Assembly (NCBI GenBank): GCA_002452515.1
Contig: DKEN01000109.1
Span: 29,934-55,651 of the forward strand
From: Spartobacteria bacterium UBA6821
GTDB lineage: Bacteria > Verrucomicrobiota > Verrucomicrobiia > Chthoniobacterales > UBA6821
Direction: 5' to 3'
Length of the DNA stretch: 25,718 bases
The position numbers were made by a program, and so were the translations under genes. Below the pieces are notes generated by a model. It was not told where the DNA came from. It ran no database searches and saw nothing but the letters and a program-made list of their open reading frames with translations. Shown one piece after another: positions 15,045-23,291 of the stretch. How positions within the stretch are numbered: the first letter of the stretch is position 1; each line of letters starts with the position of its first letter.

Positions 15045-16448
15045 ATGAACTCTCGACACTTTCCAAATCTGCCCCGCAGCTTGGCGCTTCTTATCCTTGC
15101 ACTCACTGCTCTTTATCCGTCGCAAGCCCGCGCCAACAATCAGCAGGAACCCAAACAGAAAAAAACAACGTCATCCCCTCAGTCTTCCTCAACACAGACT
15201 CCTCAGAACGAACCCCTGAAGCTCTCGTTGCAACAGGCGGAGACTTATGCCCTGGAACATCACCCGATGATTGCTGCTGCCGCAGTACGCGCAGCAGCCG
15301 CCCTTCAGGGAATCTCGATTGCACAGGCGGATCTCCTGCCTCAGTTGAATGGCAATGCCGTTATCGCCAAGGCACAAGGCGATGATTCCCGTCTCGGGGC
15401 CGCCCTTTCCGGCTTAAACGATTCCGGTATTCGCACCCGCCAGTCAGATGGTCTGTATCTTTCACAGCTCATTTTTGATTTTGGTCGCACTCCCCTTCTT
15501 GTTTCCACTTCCCGACTGGAAGCAAAATCGGCCAAAGAACGCCTAGATGCCGCCCGCGCCCTGATTCTGCTCAATGTGGACCGCTGTTACTTCGCCGCGC
15601 TCGGCTCCGAAGCGTTAGTCAAAGTCGCTCAACAGGAAGTGAATACCCATCGGGTGCTTTATGAGCAAATCACGGTCCTGACAGCCAGCAACCTCCGATC
15701 GGATCTCGATAAGCGGCTTGAGGAAGCCAATCTTGCCCAGGCAAGACTCATGCTCGTCGATGCTCAGGGCAGGAAAGAAGAGGCGATGTCCGATCTCTCT
15801 GCCGCCATCGGCTCGGAAATGGAGCCCAACTTCCTGTTGACCGATACCGAGGCAACGCCCTCCATGCCAACGGCACTGGAGACGGTTCTCGCCGAGTCTC
15901 TCTCTCTGCGACCCGATCTCATCTCCCTGCGCTATGAGAGGGATGCGTCTTTGAAAAGGGCAGCATCAGTCAAGGCATCACGACTCCCCTCCATCACGGG
16001 CATTGCTGCGGGCGGAATCAACCCCTATGAGGCAGCGCAAAGCGAAGGACTCTCCCATGATTACGGTATGTTCGGCGTCAATGTCAGTGTGCCTCTTTTC
16101 ACGGGAGGACGTCTCAGTGCCGAGCAGAAACAGGCCGAGCTTCAGGAAAAAGCGATTCAGGATGATCTGATCGACAAAGAGACAGGCATCATCAGGAGTG
16201 TGCGTAATGCTTGGATCCAAGTAAAAACATCCTTTCAATCCATCAACGTTGCCGATGATTTTGTAGCCGCTGCCGACTCCGGCTTTCAACTCGCTCAAAG
16301 CCGCTACTCCGTGGGCAGCAGCTCCATCGTCGAATTAAACCAAGCTGACCTTCAGAGAATCCAGGCGGAGATCAGTGCCATCACTGCCCGTTATGATTAT
16401 CGCACCAAGAGATCGGCCCTCGCCTATGAATCTGGTGAACTCAAGTAA
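15045..16448 (+). CDS. TolC-family outer-membrane efflux protein
   Basis: The 467-residue protein has a Sec signal peptide (hydrophobic SLALLILALTALYP, cleavage near ARA/NN) and a Lys/Gln/Ser-rich linker. Two outer-membrane-efflux-protein repeats follow, starting at LKLSLQQAETYALEHHP and at the second half after SLSLRPDLISLRYERD. The pattern VPLFTGGRLSAEQKQAE and the final SRYSVGSSSIVELNQADLQR helices are characteristic of the family. I start at 15045 (MNSRHFP, 7 nt after the permease stop, preceded by ACATCCT) rather than the in-frame ATG at 14967, which lies inside the permease gene and would bury the signal peptide. It provides the outer-membrane exit duct of the pump and is the last gene of the unit, ending just before a strong terminator. 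Confidence 0.92.
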   Translation: MNSRHFPNLPRSLALLILALTALYPSQARANNQQEPKQKKTTSSPQSSSTQTPQNEPLKLSLQQAETYALEHHPMIAAAAVRAAAALQGISIAQADLLPQLNGNAVIAKAQGDDSRLGAALSGLNDSGIRTRQSDGLYLSQLIFDFGRTPLLVSTSRLEAKSAKERLDAARALILLNVDRCYFAALGSEALVKVAQQEVNTHRVLYEQITVLTASNLRSDLDKRLEEANLAQARLMLVDAQGRKEEAMSDLSAAIGSEMEPNFLLTDTEATPSMPTALETVLAESLSLRPDLISLRYERDASLKRAASVKASRLPSITGIAAGGINPYEAAQSEGLSHDYGMFGVNVSVPLFTGGRLSAEQKQAELQEKAIQDDLIDKETGIIRSVRNAWIQVKTSFQSINVADDFVAAADSGFQLAQSRYSVGSSSIVELNQADLQRIQAEISAITARYDYRTKRSALAYESGELK

Positions 16449-16472
16449 TCCTGCTCATGAAGTGCGGGCATG

Positions 16473-16506
16473 AAAAAGCGCTTTCCATTTCCGGAAAGCG
16501 CTTTTT
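16473..16506. terminator. Bidirectional Rho-independent terminator
   Basis: A perfect 14-bp stem (16473-16486 with 16493-16506, core GCGCTTTCC/GGAAAGCGC) has a 6-nt loop and is flanked by A- and T-runs, so it works on both strands. It lies between the stop of the TolC-like gene (plus) and the stop of pnp (minus) and can end both convergent transcripts. Confidence 0.92.
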
Positions 16507-16527
16507 CTGAATCTTTTTAAAAAAGAG

Positions 16528-18672
16528 TTACGCTACGAGTGCAGGAGCCTCGGCGGCAGCCTGATCGCGTTCTTTCATCGCGGCCTTGCGGCTCAGTTTC
16601 ACGCGCCCCTTGTCATCGACGCCGATGCACTTGACCCAGATGACATCGCCGCTCTTGACGACATCTTCCACACGGTTCACGCGGGCGTCTGCCAATTCAG
16701 AAATGTGAACGAGTCCATCCTTGCCGGGAAGCACTTCGACGAAAGCACCGAAGTCTTTAATCGAAACTACCGTGCCCTGATAGATGTCACCGACGGTGAT
16801 CTCCTTGATCATGCCCAGGATGATCTCCTTGGCACGCTTCAGGCTCTCGCCGTTGCTGGAGTAGATATTCACGGAACCATCGTCCTCAATGTTGATCTCG
16901 GCACCGGTCTCGGCGACGATGCTCTTGATGGTCTTGCCACCAGGACCAATGATGAGTCCGATCTTGTCCTGAGGAACCTTCACCGTCTCGATGCGTGGAG
17001 CATACTTGCTCATCTCCCCGCGATGGGAAGGAAGAGTCTGCTTCATGTGATCCAGGATCAGGCCGCGGTTCTTGCGGGCGTCGTCGATCGCGGCAGCCAT
17101 GAGTTCATGGCTGATCCCCTTGAGCTTGAGATCAAGCTGGAATCCAGTGACTCCCTCTTCGGTTCCACAGAGTTTGAAATCCATGTCGCCGAAGTGATCC
17201 TCGCTACCGATGATGTCGGTAAGAAGGGTGTGGCGGGTGAGATTTCCGGCAGCGTCATTCTCGGTGACGAGACCGACAGAGATGCCGGCAACGGGACGTT
17301 TGAGAGGCACACCTGCATCGAGGAGGGCGAGGACGCCCGCGCAGACAGAGGCCATTGACGTGGAACCATTGGACTCCATGACCTCACTGGTCACGCGCAG
17401 TGCGTAAGGGAACTCCTGTAGGCTTGGAATGACCGGGAAAATGGAACGCTCAGCAAGAGCTCCATGTCCGATCTCGCGGCGGTTCTGACCACCGAATCGA
17501 CCCGTCTCTCCGACGCTGAAAGGAGGGAAATTGTAGTGGAGCAGGAAACTTTTGGTCGTCTCTCCGCCACCGTATCCGTCGATCATCTGGGCCTCATCGG
17601 AAGTGGCAAGGGTCGCAAGGGCAAGAGCCTGAGTCTCACCACGGGCGAAGAGAGCTGAACCATGAGCGCGAGGCAGCACGGTGGTTTCGCTGGAAAGTTG
17701 GCGAAGTTCGAGGAGGGCACGCCCGTCGCAACGCTTCTGCTTGTCAAGAATGCTGACGCGGAAAGCCTTCTTCTGAAGGTAGTCGAACGCCTGGCTGATC
17801 TCGAATTTGGTGGCAGCTGGAAAGGTCTCAAGAATCTTGGCGCCCACTTCCTCGCGGAGGGCTCCTACCGCCTTCCCACGGGCGACCTTGCTCGGGGTGT
17901 AGAGAGCGGCTTCGATACGGTCACCGGCTACCTGATAAGCAATCTCCAGCATCCCTTCATCGACATTGAGGAGGGTGAATTCGCGCTTCGTTTTTCCGGC
18001 CTTGGCGATCAACTCCTTCTGGGCGGCAATGAGAGGACGGGTCTGCTCACGTGCAAAATCAAGGGCCTTCTTGAACTCCTCTTCAGGAAGCTCGTTGGCG
18101 GCACCTTCGATCATGATGACCTGCTCGCCATCACCGACATAAACAAGGTCGAGATCGCTCTCCTCACGCTCGGTGTGGGTGGGGTTCACGACGAACTGGC
18201 CATTGATACGACCGACGCGTACTGCGGCGATCGGCTTCTCAAACGGGATATCGGAGACGCAGAGAGCGGCTGAAGCACCATTGATGGAAAGGATATCGGG
18301 ATCGATCTGGCCGTCCGCCGAGAGGAGGATGCTGATGATCTGAGTATCGTAGAAGTAATTCTTGGGGAAGAGCGGGCGCAGAGGACGATCGGTCATACGA
18401 GCCGTGAGGATCTCCTTCTCGCTTGGACGGCCTTCACGCTTGAAATAACCCCCTGGGAACTTGCCAACCGCGGCGGCTTTTTCCTTGTAATCAACAGTCA
18501 GGGGGAAGAAGTCCTGCCCTTCCTTGACGGAGGTGGCGGAGACTGCGCTGACGAGAACGATGGTTTCGCCGGAGCTGACCATGACGGCGCCGTCGGCAAG
18601 CTTGGCAATCTTGCCGGTTTCAAACGAGATGGGATTCTGGCCTACGTTGGCCGTGATAGTTGTGTGTGACAT
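16528..18672 (-). CDS. pnp: Polyribonucleotide nucleotidyltransferase (PNPase)
   Basis: The 714-residue size is standard for this phosphorolytic 3'-5' exoribonuclease of the RNA degradosome. Domains are in order: RNase PH core 1 (about 10-145, with FFPLTVDYKEKAAAVGKFPGG and LTARMTDRPLRPLFP), a helical linker (about 150-290), RNase PH core 2 (about 310-540, with RCDGRALLELR, GRFGGQNRREIGHGALAER and the active-site Asp in SEDHFGDMDFK), a KH domain (IGLIIGPGGKTIKSI) and a C-terminal S1 domain (GTVVSIKDFGAFVEVLPGKDGLVHISEL). It lies downstream of rpsO on the same strand, the widely conserved rpsO-pnp order, with a structured 293-nt gap between them. The ATG is preceded by ACATCCC and has no Shine-Dalgarno. 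Confidence 0.98.
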   Translation of the reverse strand: MSHTTITANVGQNPISFETGKIAKLADGAVMVSSGETIVLVSAVSATSVKEGQDFFPLTVDYKEKAAAVGKFPGGYFKREGRPSEKEILTARMTDRPLRPLFPKNYFYDTQIISILLSADGQIDPDILSINGASAALCVSDIPFEKPIAAVRVGRINGQFVVNPTHTEREESDLDLVYVGDGEQVIMIEGAANELPEEEFKKALDFAREQTRPLIAAQKELIAKAGKTKREFTLLNVDEGMLEIAYQVAGDRIEAALYTPSKVARGKAVGALREEVGAKILETFPAATKFEISQAFDYLQKKAFRVSILDKQKRCDGRALLELRQLSSETTVLPRAHGSALFARGETQALALATLATSDEAQMIDGYGGGETTKSFLLHYNFPPFSVGETGRFGGQNRREIGHGALAERSIFPVIPSLQEFPYALRVTSEVMESNGSTSMASVCAGVLALLDAGVPLKRPVAGISVGLVTENDAAGNLTRHTLLTDIIGSEDHFGDMDFKLCGTEEGVTGFQLDLKLKGISHELMAAAIDDARKNRGLILDHMKQTLPSHRGEMSKYAPRIETVKVPQDKIGLIIGPGGKTIKSIVAETGAEINIEDDGSVNIYSSNGESLKRAKEIILGMIKEITVGDIYQGTVVSIKDFGAFVEVLPGKDGLVHISELADARVNRVEDVVKSGDVIWVKCIGVDDKGRVKLSRKAAMKERDQAAAEAPALVA

Positions 18673-18965
18673 GGGATGTGTTTCTTGGGTTGGAATGCGA
18701 ACTCCGCGATGGGCTCTGATTTAGTTGGCCCTTGGTTGCGGATGGCACACGATTGTAAGTGCCTGCATCAGGTAGTGGGGTGGGATTGCCTTTTTCTCCA
18801 ACAAGGAGACCTCTCTAAAAAAGGAAGAGAGATGAATAAAAAGGCGGTAACTAGGAGAGAATTACCAGAAGCCCGATTTCCGCCCTGAGTCATCGACTCG
18901 TTGAGCATCGGGTCACAGGACCCGTGGGGGGAGCGGGTCTCTGAAAAATCTACTCCTGCAGTTTT
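18673..18965 (-). other. rpsO-pnp intergenic leader with tandem hairpins
   Basis: No gene is visible in these 293 bases. Two adjacent hairpins stand out: TCTCC-aacaa-GGAGA (18795-18809) and CTCTCT-N9-AGAGAG (18811-18831). Neither is followed by a T-tract on the minus strand, so they look like leader or processing structures of pnp rather than terminators. In Enterobacteria the equivalent gap carries an RNase III-cleaved stem used in pnp autoregulation; whether that applies here is inference. Confidence 0.45.
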
Positions 18966-19244
18966 CTATTTGCGAAGGTTGAGCTTCTCGAGGACTGCCT
19001 GGTAACGCTCGGAAGCGGTATCTTTCAGGTAGTCAAGAAGACGGCGGCGCGTGGCAACCATCTTGAGAAGGCCGCGACGTGAGGAGTGATCCTTGGCGTT
19101 GCCTTTGAGGTGCTCGGTCAATGTCGTGATTCTCTGGGTGAGATTGGCAACCTGAACGTCGGCGCTGCCGGTGTCGTTGTCATGCAGCCGGAGTGCTGCG
19201 ATTTCTGCTGTTTCTGTTGTCGTCATTTTTTTAAGGGTCGGCAT
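18966..19244 (-). CDS. rpsO: 30S ribosomal protein S15
   Basis: The 92-residue primary-binder 30S protein contacts the central domain of 16S rRNA. Diagnostic S15 residues are present: [16 protein letters not shown] (24-39), [22 protein letters not shown] (42-63) and the RRRLLDYL segment, followed by [13 protein letters not shown]. Two starts are possible. At 19244, AAGGGGTAGG gives one of the few Shine-Dalgarno-like sequences in the window and a length near the usual 88-90. At 19226 (MTTTETAEI) the protein would be 86 residues. A promoter candidate overlaps the first ATG, which argues for the second. I keep 19244 with moderate confidence in the start and very high confidence in the gene. Confidence 0.95.
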   Translation of the reverse strand: MPTLKKMTTTETAEIAALRLHDNDTGSADVQVANLTQRITTLTEHLKGNAKDHSSRRGLLKMVATRRRLLDYLKDTASERYQAVLEKLNLRK

Positions 19245-19271
19245 CCTACCCCTTCAGCGAACTTCTGACAA
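19243..19271 (-). promoter_or_regulatory. Candidate rpsO promoter (conflicts with the longer start)
   Basis: Minus-strand TTGTCA (19266-19271), a 17-nt spacer and TAGGAT (19243-19248) make a reasonable sigma70-like match. The -10 overlaps the ATG at 19244, so if it is used, translation would have to begin at 19226 with a leader of only about 10 nt. If the Shine-Dalgarno-like sequence is real, this promoter is fortuitous. Confidence 0.3.
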
Positions 19272-19353
19272 GGGTTTTGAACGACATTCCTGCGAGCACA
19301 AGGGATGTGAACTTGTTTTTCTGCACTCGGGAGTGTTTCCTCTCCTGCTTCCC

Positions 19354-22011
19354 ATGAGTGAAATTTCCAAAGCCTACGCCCCCGGTGATGTCGAACAGGA
19401 ATGGTATGACCGCTGGAGAGCTTCGGGCTGCTTCACCGCTGATCCTGCCTCAACCGCCCCGGCCTACTCCCTGGTCATACCTCCCCCGAATGTGACCGGC
19501 GTCCTGACCCTCGGCCACGTCCTCAACAATACCCTGCAGGACATACTCGCCCGTCGCGCCCGTCAGACAGGACACGAAGTCCTCTGGCTCCCAGGCACCG
19601 ACCATGCGGGCATCGCCACGCAGACCGTCGTGGAACGGCAACTCCGTAAAGAGGAAAAGAAAACCCGCCACGATCTCGGGCGCGAGGCATTCCTCAAAAA
19701 AGTCTGGGAATGGAAGGAAAAGCACGGCGGCATTATCATCAAACAACTGCAGAAGCTCGGCTGCTCCTGCGACTGGGGCCGTGAGCGTTTCACCATGGAC
19801 GGCGCCTACGCTCGCAAGGTGCAGGAGGTCTTCATCGATCTTTACAACAAGGGTCTCATCTACCGTGGCAAGCGGATGGTCAACTGGTGCCCTGTTTCCC
19901 TGACCGCACTCAGCGACGAAGAAGTCATCCCCAAGAAACAGAAAGGATATCTCTACCATTTCAAACTGGAGGTTGTCGAAAGTCCAGGAAGCTGGCTTGA
20001 GATCGCCACCACGCGCCCTGAGACGATCATGGGAGACACCGCCATCGCAGTGAATCCTAAGGACGAGCGCTACGCCCACCTCATTGGGCTGCATGTCCGT
20101 CGCCCTCTCCCTCTGGAGACAGAAGTCCTGCTCCCGATTATCGGTGATGAAGCCGTCGATTTTGAATTCGGCACCGGCGTTCTGAAGGTCACCCCAGCCC
20201 ACGACAAGGCCGATTACGAAATCTACCAGCGTCATCCTGAAATCGGATTGATCGACATCATGAATCCCAACGGGAGCCTGAACGATCTCGCCGGTGAGGG
20301 CTTTGCCGGACTCGATCGCTTCGAGGCCCGCGTGGAGGCTATCGAACGACTCCGCGAGCTCGGACTCCTTACCAAGGAAGAGCCGTATGAGAACAATGTC
20401 GGCTTCAGTGAGAGAGCCGATGTCCCCATTGAGCCCCGCCTGAGCGAACAATGGTTCCTGAAATATCCGAAGACCCTCGAGGCTCGCGACGCCGTCCGTA
20501 ACGGACTGATCCGCTTCTTTCCCCAGCGTTGGGAAAAGGTCTATGACCATTGGCTGGAAAACATTCAGGACTGGTGTATTAGCCGTCAACTCTGGTGGGG
20601 CCACCGCATCCCCGTCTGGTATCCGGCGGAAGGCTCCGACGAGACTCCGCGCGTGCAACTCGAATCTCCTGGTGAAAACTGGACTCAGGACTCCGACGTG
20701 CTCGACACTTGGTTCTCTTCCTGGCTTTGGGCGCATGATACGATGGATGCGGCCACCCGCGCCAAGTTCTACCCGACGAGCGTCTTGGTCACCGGACCCG
20801 ACATCATCTTCTTCTGGGTCGCCCGCATGATCATGGCGGGACTGGAATACACCGGAGAGATTCCCTTCAAGGATGTCTATTTCACTGGCATCATCCGCGA
20901 CAAATCGGGACGCAAAATGTCCAAGAGCCTCGGCAATTCACCTGATCCTCTCGACCTCATCGCCAAGTATGGGGCCGACGGGTTGCGCTTCGGGATCATC
21001 CGCGTTGCCCCGCAGGGACAGGATATCAAGTTCGACGAGAAGGTGGTCGAGGAGGGACGCAACTTCGCCAACAAACTCTGGAATGCCGCCCGCTTCCGCG
21101 AGATGCAGGGACCAAGCGAAGCCTCGCCGGATCTCAGCCAGCACGAACTACCCGATATCGCGATCCAGGTTCTGGCAAAGTTCGACACGATGCATACAGC
21201 GCTCCGCGAGGCCTACACCGACTACCGCTTTCATGAAGTGGCGGGATTGCTCTATGACTTTTTCTGGGGCGATTATTGCGACTGGTTTGTCGAGGCTGCC
21301 AAGCCCATCTTGAATGGATCAGATCAGGCAGCTCGGATCGCGATTCTGGCCACCATGGACAGCGTTCTCTCAGGCGTTCTGCGACTCCTTCATCCACTGA
21401 TGCCCCACATCACCGAGGAACTTTGGAAACGCCTTGGATTCCATGCTCCCGTCTCTGCCTCCGGCACCGGAGAGCGCGCAGGATTCCTGCTCTACACCCA
21501 GCCGCCATTGGAATCGCTTCTTGCAGCGGTGACAACTGACCTCGTTACCGAATCCTGCGCACGCACTACAGCCCTCTATTCCGCGATCCATGCAGCCCGC
21601 AATCTCCGGGCGGAATTCAAGATTCCTGCAAAGCAGCAGGTTCGCTTCCTCATTACCGCCAAGGTGGATCTCTCAACGATCCAGCAGGCTGTCTTTGCCT
21701 CGCTCGCCAAGGCCAGCGAAGTCGTCCTACTTGCAGGAGCCGCACCTGCAGGCACCCCGAGTGTTCTTACCGACATCGGTACGATTTACCTCCCGCTGGA
21801 AGGATTGGTCGATCTCGAAGCCGAACGGAAACGCGTCACCGCCGAGATCACCAAGGTCGAAGTCGAGATCACCAAGGTGGAACTCAAACTCAACGATCCC
21901 TCCTTCGTTGAGAAAGTCCCCCCAGCTGTGCTGGAAGATCACCGCCAGCGCCTCAGAAACTGGAGTGAGAAATTGGAAACACTAAGGGCTTCTTTGGTGA
22001 ACCTCGGATAA
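19354..22011 (+). CDS. valS: Valine--tRNA ligase
   Basis: The 885-residue class I aminoacyl-tRNA synthetase charges tRNA-Val. The HIGH signature appears as TLGH (52-55) within PPPNVTGVLTLGHVLN. The large CP1 editing domain (about 190-340) contains TTRPETIMGDTAIAVNP. DWCISRQLWWGHRIPVWY and the KMSKS loop (521-525, in SGRKMSKSLGNSPDP) follow. The anticodon-binding helical domain and the C-terminal coiled coil characteristic of ValRS (LEAERKRVTAEITKVE... to the end) are complete. I start at 19354 (MSEISKAYAP, preceded by GCTTCCC) rather than the in-frame ATG at 19171, which would lie inside rpsO and add a sequence unlike the family. It is divergent from rpsO and is followed 41 nt later by the guanylyltransferase gene. 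Confidence 0.98.
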   Translation: MSEISKAYAPGDVEQEWYDRWRASGCFTADPASTAPAYSLVIPPPNVTGVLTLGHVLNNTLQDILARRARQTGHEVLWLPGTDHAGIATQTVVERQLRKEEKKTRHDLGREAFLKKVWEWKEKHGGIIIKQLQKLGCSCDWGRERFTMDGAYARKVQEVFIDLYNKGLIYRGKRMVNWCPVSLTALSDEEVIPKKQKGYLYHFKLEVVESPGSWLEIATTRPETIMGDTAIAVNPKDERYAHLIGLHVRRPLPLETEVLLPIIGDEAVDFEFGTGVLKVTPAHDKADYEIYQRHPEIGLIDIMNPNGSLNDLAGEGFAGLDRFEARVEAIERLRELGLLTKEEPYENNVGFSERADVPIEPRLSEQWFLKYPKTLEARDAVRNGLIRFFPQRWEKVYDHWLENIQDWCISRQLWWGHRIPVWYPAEGSDETPRVQLESPGENWTQDSDVLDTWFSSWLWAHDTMDAATRAKFYPTSVLVTGPDIIFFWVARMIMAGLEYTGEIPFKDVYFTGIIRDKSGRKMSKSLGNSPDPLDLIAKYGADGLRFGIIRVAPQGQDIKFDEKVVEEGRNFANKLWNAARFREMQGPSEASPDLSQHELPDIAIQVLAKFDTMHTALREAYTDYRFHEVAGLLYDFFWGDYCDWFVEAAKPILNGSDQAARIAILATMDSVLSGVLRLLHPLMPHITEELWKRLGFHAPVSASGTGERAGFLLYTQPPLESLLAAVTTDLVTESCARTTALYSAIHAARNLRAEFKIPAKQQVRFLITAKVDLSTIQQAVFASLAKASEVVLLAGAAPAGTPSVLTDIGTIYLPLEGLVDLEAERKRVTAEITKVEVEITKVELKLNDPSFVEKVPPAVLEDHRQRLRNWSEKLETLRASLVNLG

Positions 22012-22027
22012 ATTTTCTTCATCCTTT

Positions 22028-22046
22028 ATCCTAAATCCTAAATCCT
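22028..22046. repeat. Short tandem repeat ATCCTAA
   Basis: Two perfect copies of the heptamer ATCCTAA plus a partial third sit in the 41-nt gap between valS and the guanylyltransferase gene. The whole gap is strikingly pyrimidine-rich and supplies the leader directly before the next ATG. Function, if any, is unknown. Confidence 0.5.
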
Positions 22047-22052
22047 TTCTTC

Positions 22053-23123
22053 ATGTCCTCCCTCATCGCTCTCCCTCGTCTCTGTGTCTTCATCATGGCC
22101 GGAGGGAGTGGCGAGCGCTTCTGGCCGGCCAGCCGCACGGCGACACCGAAGCATCTTCTCCGACTACTTGGAGAGGAGACGCTTCTGGAGCAGACCGTCC
22201 GTCGATTTGAAGGAATTGTTCCTCTGGAACAAATTTTCGTCCTGACCAACGTGGCCCAGCTGGAATCGACGAAGGCCGCGATTCCTTTCCTCCCCATTGC
22301 CAATATCATCGCCGAACCGGCCAAACGCGACACCGCCCCTGCTGCGGCCTTGGCTACTGGGCTTGCATTGCGTCATCGTCCCGACGCCATCGTGGCACTC
22401 TTCCCAGCTGACGCCATGATCCATGACACAGCAACCTTCCAGACTCAGGTTGCGGAGGCAGCTGCCTACGCCGGAGAACATTCCTCGATCATCACCTTCT
22501 CGATCACCCCGAACCAGCCCTCCACGGGATTCGGTTACCTCCAGCTTGGATCGGAACTCAAGGCTACCGATGCGACCCGTTTTGTCACCGTGGAGCGTTT
22601 CGTCGAGAAGCCGGACGCAGCGCGCGCTCAGGAATTTTTCGATGGCAAACGTCACGGATGGAATGCCGGGATGTTCCTCTGGCAGGGAGCCCTCTTCCTG
22701 GACGAATGCCGCAAGCAGCAATCAGAACTTGCGGAATTCATCCTCGCTCTTGAGAAAGCGCCGGAGGTGGAGGCCTTTCTTGCCCAGGCTTTTCCCACTC
22801 TACCAAAGATATCCGTTGATTACGCCATCATGGAACATGCCGGCAGCGTCGTTGCCGCCATTGCTGAATATGATTGGGATGATGTCGGCTCCTGGACGGC
22901 CCTTCCCTCCCATCTCGGTCAGGATGCCAGTGAGAATACCATTAAAGGATCAGTCATCACCCTCGATGCCCATCGAAATATCGTCATCGCCGGCAAACGC
23001 ACCGTGGCCCTCTGTGGAGTGAACGATCTTGTCGTGGTCGAAACGGAAGATGCAATTCTCGTCTGCCACAAGGACGCCGTTCAGAAGATTAAGAATCTGC
23101 CCCTCCCTCCGGAGTTGAAGTAG
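22053..23123 (+). CDS. manC: Mannose-1-phosphate guanylyltransferase
   Basis: The 356-residue nucleotidyltransferase makes GDP-mannose from GTP and mannose-1-phosphate for polysaccharide or glycan synthesis. Hallmarks are the N-terminal nucleotide-binding signature MAGGSGERFWPASR (15-28) with PKH (32-34), AEPAKRDTAPA (87-97), FPADAMI (117-123), ERFVEKPD (181-188), NAGMFLW (204-210) and DWDDVGSWTAL near the C-terminus. The phosphomannose-isomerase/cupin domain of bifunctional ManC/AlgA enzymes is absent, so this is a stand-alone transferase of the shorter type. It follows valS on the same strand and converges with the Spy-like gene across a highly structured gap. The exact nucleotide and sugar preference is assigned by family resemblance only, and the gene symbol is tentative. 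Confidence 0.9.
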   Translation: MSSLIALPRLCVFIMAGGSGERFWPASRTATPKHLLRLLGEETLLEQTVRRFEGIVPLEQIFVLTNVAQLESTKAAIPFLPIANIIAEPAKRDTAPAAALATGLALRHRPDAIVALFPADAMIHDTATFQTQVAEAAAYAGEHSSIITFSITPNQPSTGFGYLQLGSELKATDATRFVTVERFVEKPDAARAQEFFDGKRHGWNAGMFLWQGALFLDECRKQQSELAEFILALEKAPEVEAFLAQAFPTLPKISVDYAIMEHAGSVVAAIAEYDWDDVGSWTALPSHLGQDASENTIKGSVITLDAHRNIVIAGKRTVALCGVNDLVVVETEDAILVCHKDAVQKIKNLPLPPELK

Positions 23124-23284
23124 GGGGCTTGGGAGTTTGGCGGCGCAGGGTGTTCGCCTGCGCGCGGTAACGCCTCACCGCGCGAAAATACCGGGCCATG
23201 GGAATGGCCAAGATACACTTGCTGCCTCAGCGCAGCCGTTTAGGGTGCTACTCGCGGGATCGAGAGCCTCAAACCCCAAGCCCC
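23124..23284. repeat. Non-coding multi-hairpin element closed by a 15-bp outer stem
   Basis: The outer arms GGGGCTTGGGAGTTTG (23124-23139) and CAAACCCCAAGCCCC (23270-23284) pair over 15 bp with one bulged A. Inside are five local stems: GCGCAGG/CCTGCGC (23143-23149 with 23157-23163), CGCGCGGT/ACCGCGCG (23161-23168 with 23177-23184, its outer three bases overlapping the previous stem), GGCCAT/ATGGCC (23194-23199 with 23204-23209), GCTGC/GCAGC (23221-23225 with 23232-23236) and CTCG/CGAG (23251-23254 with 23261-23264). It fills the whole gap between two convergent genes. It could be a MITE- or REP-like dispersed repeat, a structured RNA, or an elaborate two-way transcription barrier. No T-tract makes it a standard terminator. 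Confidence 0.6.
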
Positions 23285-23291
23285 TTAAATA

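Noticed and set aside
19171..19353. N-terminal extension of valS into rpsO
   Set aside because: The extra 61 residues would overlap rpsO on the opposite strand and match nothing in ValRS. The ATG at 19354 begins at the normal family start.
19450..20736. 428-codon minus-strand open frame opposite valS
   Set aside because: It is antisense to the strongly conserved catalytic and editing regions of valine--tRNA ligase. Such long antisense frames are common in GC-rich genes, and the translation resembles no family I know.
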